DNA of 26,663 nt. Source: DASPNH01 sp035626675. Its GTDB lineage: Bacteria; Desulfobacterota; Binatia; UBA1149; CAITLU01. Within the stretch, counting starts at the first letter, position 1, and every line of letters starts with the position of its first letter. The position numbers and the translations under genes were made by a program. The notes beneath the pieces were generated by a model. That model worked only from the letters and a program-made list of their open reading frames with translations. It was not told the origin of the DNA and searched no databases. The stretch lies in the NCBI GenBank assembly GCA_035626675.1, contig DASPNH010000078.1:1-26663 (forward strand), in the 5' to 3' direction. Positions 17,490 to 25,400 of this stretch are shown here, one piece after another.

Positions 17490-18872
17490 CTATTCGCCGG
17501 GACGCCATTCGAGGAGGTCGGCGAGGCGCTTGTGACCGTCCTGCGCCCACTGGATCGGCGGCGACTGCATCTGGCCGGGAGCGCAGACCAGCGTCGCGCC
17601 GATTCCCTCGAGGGTGCAGGCGAGATCGGGATACGCCGGATGATCCGTTTCCAGACCCAGGCCAACGGCGGCAAGCGGCGCATGGCTGCGGCGCAGGCGA
17701 TCCAGGAGCTCGCCGCGATCACCGACCGAAGTGACCACGACGCAGCGCAGGCCCGGCCCGATCATCAGCGGTGCGTCCCGATGATAGTGGACGACGAAGG
17801 CATCGCCGCGGCCGCGCTGGAGAATGGCCTCGGGGTCGCGCGCGGCCATCATCTCGGCCGCGTCCAGGAAGCTTCGCCGCCGCGTCTCCAGCGACAGCTC
17901 GCGCGGCATGCGCGGGTACAGCGCCTCGTAGCGGGAGAGCGCGATGCCGAGCAGGCGCGTCAGGCGTTTGGCACGCTTCTCGTCGCCTTCGACGAAGATC
18001 ACGTGCGGGGTCAGGCAGCCCATGCCCTCGTACATGACGATGTCGGTGGCGAAGCCGTCCTTCCACTGATCGGTGTCGGACTGGCGCGGGATGACCCCGA
18101 CGCTGACACGCGCACCGCGCGTGACGATGGGACGGCGAGGGTGGCGCGAGACCATCGATGCGATGGTCGTATCGGAGCCGGTCAGCTCCACGCGCTGGGC
18201 CTGCTCGAAGATCAGCTTCTCCATTCCCATGTCGCCGGCGCGCCAGGAGGCGGGGATGACCATCGTCGCCAGGTCGCGCGAGAAGTCGGCGAGCGTCGAA
18301 AGAAACGCCGCGGTCAGATGCGGCTGGCGGTCGCTGTCGCGAACGATGCAGATCGAGCGCGCCAGCAGCGCCGAGACGATGGGCGGAACCGACAGGCCAG
18401 GCACGTTTCCGGCCAGCGAGTGGAAGATGACGCGCGGGCCGAGCAGCCTGGCCATGCGGCCGTTGCCGAACTCGACGGGGCCGTCCATGGCCGAAGGATT
18501 TTCGGCCTCGTTCGCGACCATGCGGTGCAGGTCGGCCTGGTTGACGGCGGCGAAGATCGCGTCGACGCCTTTCTCGAGCAGCGCCAGCGGCATGCGCAGG
18601 TCACGAGCGAGCAGCGAGAGCAGACGCGTGCGCGGCACGTAATGCGGCTGGCGCCAGGCATCGGCCGCGGCGGCCAGGATCTCGATGATCTCGGCCGTGG
18701 TCATGTCGTCGAGCACCTGGGCACGCGCCCGCGAGGCTTCGCGGATCGCAGCTTCCATCGCCGCGCCGGTGGAGACCGGGGCACCGACGGGCGCTGCGCC
18801 GCGCGCGTATCCCGCCGAAGGCATCGCGGCCGGCCGGGACTCGGAGTCGGGAATGTGCGTGGTGCTCTTCAC
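17490..18872 (-). CDS. luxC: LuxC-type long-chain acyl-CoA/acyl-protein reductase
   Basis: A 460-aa member of the LuxC family, related to aldehyde dehydrogenases, which reduces an activated fatty acyl group to the aldehyde with NADPH. The Rossmann region contains IFHSLAGNVPGLSVPPIVS. The catalytic nucleophile is Cys286 in YEGMGCLTPH, the same number as the acylated Cys286 of Vibrio harveyi LuxC. The start GTG (18870-18872) overlaps the LuxE stop as GTGA, showing translational coupling. An ATG some 20 codons further in is a weaker alternative. No luciferase genes luxA or luxB occur in the window, so the aldehyde must serve another purpose. Family certainty is high, substrate certainty low. Confidence 0.88.
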   Translation of the reverse strand: MKSTTHIPDSESRPAAMPSAGYARGAAPVGAPVSTGAAMEAAIREASRARAQVLDDMTTAEIIEILAAAADAWRQPHYVPRTRLLSLLARDLRMPLALLEKGVDAIFAAVNQADLHRMVANEAENPSAMDGPVEFGNGRMARLLGPRVIFHSLAGNVPGLSVPPIVSALLARSICIVRDSDRQPHLTAAFLSTLADFSRDLATMVIPASWRAGDMGMEKLIFEQAQRVELTGSDTTIASMVSRHPRRPIVTRGARVSVGVIPRQSDTDQWKDGFATDIVMYEGMGCLTPHVIFVEGDEKRAKRLTRLLGIALSRYEALYPRMPRELSLETRRRSFLDAAEMMAARDPEAILQRGRGDAFVVHYHRDAPLMIGPGLRCVVVTSVGDRGELLDRLRRSHAPLAAVGLGLETDHPAYPDLACTLEGIGATLVCAPGQMQSPPIQWAQDGHKRLADLLEWRPGE

Positions 18873-19972
18873 GTCGATGGACCTGCCTCCAGCATCGATA
18901 CCAGCGAGCTGCAGCCGCGACTCTCGGCCATGCTCGCCCGCCCCACCACTTCCAGGCCGTTGCCGATGGTATGCCCGACATCGAGCGTCTGGATGGCCGA
19001 AACGCTTTCGACGTTGGCAAGGTCGAAGTGACGCAGCAGCCCGCGCTCGCCGGCGGGCACGGGCTGGAGCGTCGCTGCGTCCACGACCATCGCTTTGGCC
19101 CACGCCGGTCCAACCTTCGCACGCGGCGACAGGGATCCGCACCAGCGGCTGCGCAGTGCATCGTCGTAGTACTGCGATAGCAGCTCCGTCATGCCGTACT
19201 CGCTCGTGCAGAGGTAGGCTGGAATGTGCAGAAAGCGCCACGCCGCCTTGAGGATGCCGTTGCGCGACAGGACGCGGCCTCCCTTGCTGCCGCCGGTATC
19301 GACGAGGCGGCTGTCGGCGGGCAGGCGAAGCTCGAGCCGGCGCGTCCGCAGCGTCTCGAAGACGGCGGTGATGGCCGAGCTCAGCGCAAGGATGAGCACT
19401 GGCCGGGTGCCGGCCGCGGCGGCCGCGAGCCATGCGACGGCTGCCGAGACGTCAAGGGTTCCATCGGCGGACAGCGCGGTGAAGGGAGGCGTCCTCGCAC
19501 CACCCCCATGTTCGCATGCGATCCACTCGAACATGTGACCAAGGGAAGACGTTGGATGCGTGGCAGCCATCGGCCCGAGCACCAGGACGTCCATCTCGCC
19601 GGGTCTGTCCGGCATCGCCATGGCGGCGAAGTGTGCCAGCGACGAGCGCCGGTACAGCTGCAGATTTTCCGGGCTGACGCGATGACGGCTGCGGCGCTGT
19701 TCACCCTGGGTGGTGCCGCTGCTCAGGAACACGACGGCGCCGTCGGCCGGCGGCGTCAGCTCATCCTTGAAGGCGTCGGCGGGAATGGCCGGAACTTCCT
19801 GCCAGCTCGCGACGGTGCCGGGCGTGGCACCTCGGCCCTCGCAAAAGCGCCGATACAGCGGCACGCGCTCGAACTGATAGGCGAATACCTGAAGCGCGAG
19901 CTCCTCGAAGCGCAGGTCGGGATCGGATCCCGCCACGGTCGCATCGACGAAGGCATGGACGCGCTCGATCAT
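18869..19972 (-). CDS. luxE: LuxE-type acyl-protein synthetase
   Basis: A 367-aa member of the LuxE family, which activates a free fatty acid with ATP as acyl-AMP and moves the acyl group to its own Cys, then to LuxC. The adenylate-forming signature is FLSSGTTQGEQRRSRH, followed by LVDTGGSKGG and SEYGMTELLSQYY. Cys354 in RGCSSLVSM near the C-terminus is in the right place for the acyl-carrying Cys of LuxE. Start ATG 19972 (MIERVHAFVDATVAG) fits the family length; the longer frame to 20053 adds an Arg/Pro-rich shadow. It is the first gene of the minus-strand operon. LuxD, the thioesterase that feeds LuxE in luminous bacteria, is not present here. Confidence 0.87.
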   Translation of the reverse strand: MIERVHAFVDATVAGSDPDLRFEELALQVFAYQFERVPLYRRFCEGRGATPGTVASWQEVPAIPADAFKDELTPPADGAVVFLSSGTTQGEQRRSRHRVSPENLQLYRRSSLAHFAAMAMPDRPGEMDVLVLGPMAATHPTSSLGHMFEWIACEHGGGARTPPFTALSADGTLDVSAAVAWLAAAAAGTRPVLILALSSAITAVFETLRTRRLELRLPADSRLVDTGGSKGGRVLSRNGILKAAWRFLHIPAYLCTSEYGMTELLSQYYDDALRSRWCGSLSPRAKVGPAWAKAMVVDAATLQPVPAGERGLLRHFDLANVESVSAIQTLDVGHTIGNGLEVVGRASMAESRGCSSLVSMLEAGPST

Positions 19973-20002
19973 CCCCGGCCTGTAACAAGCGCGGCGGGAA
20001 AA

Positions 20003-20092
20003 GGGGACAGGGCAACGGGAGCGGGGTCGGCCCGGGAGCGGCGGCGTGCGCAACGAGGTCGGTGCGGGAATGGGGATGGGGTCGGGTACGGG
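20003..20092 (+). other. Two G-quadruplex motifs upstream of luxE
   Basis: Two separate four-tract runs occur on the plus strand. The first is GGGG-ACA-GGG-CAAC-GGG-AGC-GGGG at 20003-20026. The second is GGG-AAT-GGGG-AT-GGGG-TC-GGG at 20066-20086, with a further GGG at 20090-20092. All loops are one to seven bases, so both satisfy the usual G4 rule. They lie 30-115 bp upstream of the luxE start, in the divergent gap. Confidence 0.6.
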
Positions 20093-20116
20093 CTCGTGAT
20101 TTCGGTGGCTTCACGA

Positions 20117-20159
20117 TTCAGCACCTGACCCCAAAACCGCGTTTTCAGTACCTGACCCC
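20117..20159. repeat. REP-like direct repeat pair with internal hairpin
   Basis: TTCAGCACCTGACCCC (20117-20132) and TTCAGTACCTGACCCC (20144-20159) match at 15 of 16 bases with a 27-base period. Between them AAAACCGCGTTTT (20133-20145) forms a 5-bp stem with a 3-base loop. From memory, GGGGTCAGGT-type repeats of this kind scatter near REP-associated (Y1) transposase genes in many genomes, but no transposase is present in this window. Confidence 0.6.
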
Positions 20160-20206
20160 GTTCGGCCGGCGTTGCACGGGGTGGTGGGGCGGGTACGGTG
20201 GCGGCG

Positions 20207-20551
20207 ATGGGCGGTCACGACGAGGAGGTGGAGGAGCTGTTCTTCGAGGGCTCCGATCTGCACGGCGAGGGGCGCCACGAGGAGGCCCTGGAGCGTTTCG
20301 AGCGCGCGCTCTCGCTCGACCCGGACTACAAGGACGCGCTGCTCGGAAAGGCGATGGTCCATCTGGCACGCAACGAGTTCGATGCGGCTATCGAGTGCGC
20401 CAAGCGCATCATCGAGCTCGATCCGGAGGATGTGCTCGCCTACACCAACCTGTCGGTCTTCTATCAGAGGGCCGGGCGCATTCCGGAGGCCGAAGAGGCC
20501 GCTGCCAAGGCCAAGGTCCTGGACTGGAAACGCCAGATCCAGGGTCAGTAG
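20207..20551 (+). CDS. Small TPR-repeat protein
   Basis: A 114-aa cytoplasmic protein made almost entirely of three tetratricopeptide helical pairs: residues about 10-43 (GSDLHGEGRHEEALERFERA), 44-77 (ALLGKAMVHLARNEFDAAIE) and 78-108 (AYTNLSVFYQRAGRIPEAEE). TPR arrays act as protein-binding scaffolds; the partner is unknown. No signal peptide is seen. ATG 20207 is chosen; GTG 20198 would add three residues. It is followed 35 bp later by the 90-aa gene, probably in one transcript, and it diverges from luxE. Confidence 0.85.
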   Translation: MGGHDEEVEELFFEGSDLHGEGRHEEALERFERALSLDPDYKDALLGKAMVHLARNEFDAAIECAKRIIELDPEDVLAYTNLSVFYQRAGRIPEAEEAAAKAKVLDWKRQIQGQ

Positions 20552-20586
20552 GCCGACGGCCGAAAGAGCGAAGGGATGGTAAGGCG

Positions 20587-20859
20587 ATGCCGGAGAAACT
20601 GACCGACGGCGAGATGGCCGCCAAGCTCATCACACGCCTCAAGCTGGTCGTGGCGGTCTCCGAGGACATGCCCATCGAGTCGAAGCTGGAGATCCAGCCG
20701 ATGCTGCGAGAGGTGGAAGGCCACCTCTCGCTACCCATCGAGAGCCAGGACACGGTTCGTGTTCGGGCCTATTACGACGCGATGCTGGAAGTCAGCGACT
20801 CCGACCCCAACGTCGAGGCGCTGCTGAAGGCACTGCGGAATTTCGTGCCTTATCTCTAG
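20587..20859 (+). CDS. Conserved-looking hypothetical protein, 90 aa
   Basis: I do not recognise this protein. It is soluble and mostly helical by eye, with amphipathic stretches (AAKLITRLKLVVAVSEDM, VRVRAYYDAMLEVS) and a hydrophobic C-terminus (LLKALRNFVPYL). It has no signal peptide, membrane span or cysteine. It follows the TPR gene closely on the same strand, so a joint role is plausible. It ends only nine bases from the end of the convergent gene at 20869. The start ATG 20587 is preceded by a weak AAGG. Confidence 0.65.
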   Translation: MPEKLTDGEMAAKLITRLKLVVAVSEDMPIESKLEIQPMLREVEGHLSLPIESQDTVRVRAYYDAMLEVSDSDPNVEALLKALRNFVPYL

Positions 20860-20868
20860 GCTCCAGAC

Positions 20869-21213
20869 CTACTCGACCGCCACCGGAGGAGGCGCTGCCG
20901 GTGCAGCGGGAGCGGCGGCGGCAGCGCCGCGCGAGGCGTCGCGCACGCTCTTGAGCTCCTTGTCGCAGACCTCCTTGTCGCGGGTTTCCTTGGCGAGACG
21001 GGTGCTGACGGTCTCGCGCTCGTTCTCGAGGTCGACGATGCGGTCCTGCTGCTGCTTGACCTTGTCGCGGAGCTGCGGTGCGTCGCCGAACTGCCAGTAG
21101 CCGATGAAGTAGCCGCCTCCGAGGAGCGCTGCCGCCACGACGATGTTGTTGGCGGCCTGCCAGGTCTTTTCCTTGAGCTCCTGCTGCGGAGTCTTCTCTT
21201 CTACCTCAGCCAT
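20869..21213 (-). CDS. Membrane-anchored coiled-coil protein, 114 aa
   Basis: The start ATG at 21213 has AGGAGG a few bases upstream on the minus strand. A short acidic and polar N-terminus (MAEVEEKTPQQELKEKTW) precedes one membrane span (NNIVVAAALLGGGYFIGYW). Residues about 50-90 form a charged coiled coil (LRDKVKQQQDRIVDLENERE), and the tail is Ala/Pro-rich. The coiled coil probably lies outside the membrane on the periplasmic side. The layout recalls small envelope proteins, but I do not recognise a named family. Confidence 0.75.
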   Translation of the reverse strand: MAEVEEKTPQQELKEKTWQAANNIVVAAALLGGGYFIGYWQFGDAPQLRDKVKQQQDRIVDLENERETVSTRLAKETRDKEVCDKELKSVRDASRGAAAAAPAAPAAPPPVAVE

Positions 21214-21347
21214 GCGTTCCTCCTTGTCTGTGGGGGCGCGGTCCGCAACCGCGAATGGGCGCCCGGTATAGCAAACGAGCACACGCAGGTCCACGCAGGG
21301 GAGGCGTGCGCTTGCGGCATCACCTCTGCGAACCTACGGTCGGCGAA

Positions 21348-22142
21348 ATGGGCGATGCGGCGCGAGATTGGATCCTCGTTCTCGGTGCGTCGAGCGGTTT
21401 CGGATCGGCCGTGTGCAGGACGATGGCGGAGCGCGGCTACGCGATCTGCGGCGTGCACCTGGACCGCCGTTCAACGGTGGCTGCGGCCATCGAGACCAGG
21501 GAGGCCTGCGAGAACGCAGGCGCCGAGACGCTCTTCTTCAACGTCAACGCCGCCGACGCCGGCAAGCGCGGCGAGGTGATCGCGGGACTCTCGGAGCGCT
21601 GCGAGCCGGGCCGTCTTCGTCTTCTGTTCCATTCGCTGGCGTTCGGATCCCTGCAGCCGCTGGTCGGCGAGAGCGCCCGGGATTCGGCCAGGCCGGCCCA
21701 GGTCTCGATGACCCTGGACGTGATGGCGAGCTCCCTCGTCTACTGGACCCAGGATCTGGTCTGGGCCGGGCTTCTGGCGGAGGGCAGCCGCATCCTGGCG
21801 ATGACGTCGGCCGGATCGACCCGCGCCACCCAGGCCTATGGAATGGTGTCGGCCGCCAAGGCCGCGCTCGAAGCCTATGTCCGCCAGCTTGCACTGGAGC
21901 TCGGGCCCCGCCGGATCACCGTCAACGCCCTGAGGGCCGGCGTCACCGACACACCGGCCCTGCGCCGCATCGGCGGGCACGAGAAAATGATGGCCACCGC
22001 GCAGCGTCTCAATCCGGGAGGACGCCTGACGCGGCCGCAGGACGTGGCGTCGGTGGTGGCGCTTCTGACCGAGCCCGGTGCTCAGTGGATATCGGGCGCC
22101 GTCATCGGCGTCGACGGCGGCGAGGACACCGTCGCGTCCTGA
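21348..22142 (+). CDS. SDR-family enoyl-ACP reductase, FabL-like
   Basis: A 264-aa short-chain dehydrogenase/reductase. The nucleotide-binding motif is LGASSGFGSAVC near residue 13. The catalytic pair is Tyr164 and Lys171, separated by six residues (YGMVSAAK). This Y-x6-K spacing marks enoyl-ACP reductases (FabI, FabL) rather than ordinary SDRs, which have Y-x3-K. The following KAALEAYVRQLALELGPRRI and the C-terminal LNPGGRLTRPQDV...GVDGG resemble FabL of Bacillus. It would then perform the last reduction in fatty acid elongation; another SDR function is possible. ATG 21348 is chosen over the open frame to 21255, which adds a basic leader absent from the family. Confidence 0.75.
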   Translation: MGDAARDWILVLGASSGFGSAVCRTMAERGYAICGVHLDRRSTVAAAIETREACENAGAETLFFNVNAADAGKRGEVIAGLSERCEPGRLRLLFHSLAFGSLQPLVGESARDSARPAQVSMTLDVMASSLVYWTQDLVWAGLLAEGSRILAMTSAGSTRATQAYGMVSAAKAALEAYVRQLALELGPRRITVNALRAGVTDTPALRRIGGHEKMMATAQRLNPGGRLTRPQDVASVVALLTEPGAQWISGAVIGVDGGEDTVAS

Positions 22143-22320
22143 TCAGAATCTCAGGTCGAGCTCATGGTCGCGGGATTCGCGCCGAGAAAACTCCACAATT
22201 ATTTAGGTTTAGAGGCCGCCAGTCTTGATTAGCGCGCCCAGTCCCGGTTTATACGGGAGGCGATTCGCACTCTGTTCTGTCTGACTGCTGACACGCCGCG
22301 CTGCGAGCGGCCAGCATTGC

Positions 22321-22350
22321 TTGACAGGATCGCCATGTGCGGTCGATATT
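22321..22350 (+). promoter_or_regulatory. Candidate sigma70 promoter for the giant secreted protein
   Basis: A perfect -35 box TTGACA (22321-22326) is followed after 18 bases by GATATT (22345-22350), which matches four of six -10 positions. Transcription would begin near 22357, leaving a leader of about 80 bases. The rest of the 295-bp gap (22143-22437) has a short AT-rich patch at about 22193-22212 and no gene. Confidence 0.5.
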
Positions 22351-22402
22351 CGGAGCTTCTGTCTCATTTTGGCTCGCGGGGGGTCCGCGCGCTGTTTCGT
22401 CG

Positions 22403-22436
22403 TCCGGGAGAGCCGGAGAAAGACCTTGGGGGTCTT
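22403..22436 (+). promoter_or_regulatory. Two leader hairpins overlapping the ribosome binding site
   Basis: TCCGG-GAGAG-CCGGA (22403-22417) and AAGACC-TTGGG-GGTCTT (22420-22436) are consecutive short hairpins just before the ATG at 22438. The likely Shine-Dalgarno GGGGG (22428-22432) lies partly in the loop and partly in the stem of the second one, so folding could limit translation. Confidence 0.5.
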
Positions 22437-22437
22437 C

Positions 22438-25400
22438 ATGAAAGTCAGGTCTGTTGTTGCGCTCGCGTCCTTCCTCACCGTTCTCGCCAGCATGTCCGCA
22501 GGGGCACAGGACGAGATCGACAAGCGAGAGCTGATCGGACGCCCGATTCCGTACAAGGGCGAGCTGGTCGGCGGGGCGCCGAACGCCGAGCCCCTCCTAA
22601 CCGACGACAGCGCTGATCCGCGCGGCATCGGTTCGACTTCGACCACGCTGGCGCAGGCCAGTACGTCGACCACGCTGAACCCGCAGTGTCCCGTCGCTCC
22701 CGATACCGGCGACATCACCGACCTGCTCTTCCCGGTGGACGGGAGCTGGACGCTGGCCGACTTCTTCGGCGACGGTCCCGGCGTCGGCGACGGCTTCGCG
22801 CACAACACCGATCAGAACAACGATGACGACTCGGCGCAGGTGCCGCTGAACTTCAGCTTCCCCTTCTACGACAAGGAGTTCATCACCGCCTGGATCAACA
22901 ACAACGGCAACCTGGCGTTCGACGAGGCCTTCAGCCCCGGCACGCCCACCGGCTTCCCGATCCCGGATCTGGCCGGCGTCGATCGCGGCAAGGTCACGAT
23001 GGTGGCGCCTTGGTGGGCGGACGTCGATACGGGCGACGAGACCTGCGACGTCGGCCGCGTCTGGCAGAAGCACCTGCCCAACGCGCTGGTCACCACGTGG
23101 GACAACGTGGGCTACTTCGACGAGAACGGCGAGAAGCTCAATACCTTCCAGGTCGCCATCTCCGACGGCACCAACGTGACGATGGGCCTCGGCAACACCA
23201 TCTGCTTCATCTTCAACAACATGGACTGGACGGCCGGCGAGGCCTCCGGCGGCGTCAACGGCTTCGGCGGCGCGCCCGCCAACGTGGGCGGTAACAAGGG
23301 CGACACCCTGAACTCGTTCCAGATCGGCGAGTTCGACCACGACGGCAACGACTACGACGGCCCCTTCGGCAACAACGACGGCGTCGACTTCCTCGACGAC
23401 TTCTGGACCTGCTTCTGCGCCGAGTCCGGTCCCAACAACAACATCCTTCCGATCCCGCTGTTTTCGCCCAACCCGAACGCCGGCAACACCTGCTCGGTGA
23501 CGGTGGACGTTTCCTTCCCCAACCAGGACGTGGACCTGGAGCTCGACTACATCAGCCCCGAAGTGGGCCAGACCACGACCGTGACGCTGATTGCCGACGG
23601 CGGCGCCCAGGCCAAGGGCCTGGTCTTCATGAACACGCCCGGCAACCCGTCGCGCAGCGACATCGACTGGGACCCCGACCTGACCGACGTCGGGGTCTAC
23701 AACCTGACCCTGCACCCGGACGACAACGTCGCCGGTCCCAGCAACGCCCCCCTGTGCACCAACAACGTCACCTGCACCATCACGGTCATCTCGAGCTGCG
23801 GCGACGGCGGCATCGACGGCGTCGAGCAGTGCGATGACGGCAACACTGTCTCCGGCGACGGCTGCAACCAGTTCTGCATCGACGAGTTCTGCGGCGACAA
23901 CGTCGACAACGACACCGACGAGCAGTGCGACGACGGCAACACCATCAACGGCGACGGCTGCGATTCCGACTGCGACCTGGAAGTCTGCCCCAACGGCAAG
24001 GTCCAGTTCGGCGAGCAGTGCGACGACGGCAACACCAACAACAACGACGCCTGCACCAATGGATGCGACTTCGCCGTCTGCCCCGACGGCATCCTTTGCA
24101 GCGCGGGCAACTGCACGAGCGGCCCGGGCCAGGGCCCCGAGCAGTGCGACGACGGCAACACCAACAACAACGACGCCTGCACGAACGTCTGCGCCCTTGC
24201 CGACTGCGGCGACGGTTTCACCCAGCCGATCAACGGCGAGCAGTGCGACGACGCCAACACGAACAACAATGATGCCTGCACCAACACTTGCCAGAACGCG
24301 GTCTGCGGCGACGGCATCGTGCGCAGCGGCTTCGAGGAGTGCGACGACGGCAACAGCGTCAACACCGATGGCTGCACCAACGCCTGCACGGTGGCGGACT
24401 GCGGCGACGGCTTCACGCAGCCGAGCAACGGCGAGCAGTGCGACGACGCCAACAGCAGCAACACCGATACCTGCACCAACGCCTGTCTGCTCCCGGACTG
24501 CGGCGACGGCTTCACGCAGCCCAGCAACGGCGAGGAGTGCGACGACGCCAACACCAGCAACACCGACGCATGCACCAACGTCTGCCTGACCGCGGAGTGT
24601 GGTGACGGGTTCGTGCAGTCCGGCATCGAGGAGTGCGACGACGCCAACTCGGTCAACACCGACGAGTGCACGAACGCCTGCGACCTGGCGATCTGCGGCG
24701 ACGGCTTCATCCAGGTCTGCGAGGACTTCGGGCTGGTCGACACCCTCAACAACAATGCGGTCGGCGATGCCGCGCTGGATGCACGTCCGCGCACGACCAA
24801 CGACGATCACGGCGTCTGGATCACGGTCTGGCAGGCCTCGGGCTTTGCCGGCGCCGACATGGACATCCTGTACGCGGTGTCCACCGACGAAGGTCAGAAC
24901 TGGAGCAACCCGCTGGTCCTCTCGGCGAGCATGAGCGTCGATGCGCTCACCGTGGCCGACGAGCGTCCCGACATCGCCACCGACGGCCAGGGCAACTGGG
25001 TCGTGGTTTGGGACCGCCGCACCAACGGCGACACCAGCTCGGACATCTTCTTCTCACGGTCCACCGACAACGGCACCAGCTGGTCGGCACCTGCCGTGCT
25101 CAACAGCAATTTCGGCGGCTCGGCCTTCGACCGCTTCCCGGATATCGAGGCCGACGAGACCAGCTTCGTCGTCGCGTGGACGACCTCGAACTTCGGCGGC
25201 GACCGTGACATCGCCTTCTCGGTGTCGTCGAACGACGGCGTTTCCTGGTCGGCGACCGCACCTCTGAACAGCAATGCCAACACGCCGGTAGTTGCTCCGA
25301 ACCTCGGCGAGGAGGGCTCGGTCTCGCTGGCAGTGACCTCGGCCGGCCTTTGGGCGGCGGCCTGGCATTCCAACGACAACCTCGGCGGAACCAAGGGCAC

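Noticed and set aside
17490..19972. Bioluminescence operon
   Set aside because: Only LuxE and LuxC homologues are present; no luciferase subunits (LuxA, LuxB) or LuxD are encoded in the window.
22351..22437. Cyclic-di-GMP or other known riboswitch in the leader of the giant gene
   Set aside because: The conserved core motifs of known riboswitch classes are not visible and the leader is only about 80 bases.
22597..24810. A 737-codon minus-strand frame with repetitive VGVVALLAV segments
   Set aside because: It is the antisense of the Cys-repeat gene; its repeats only mirror those of the real gene.
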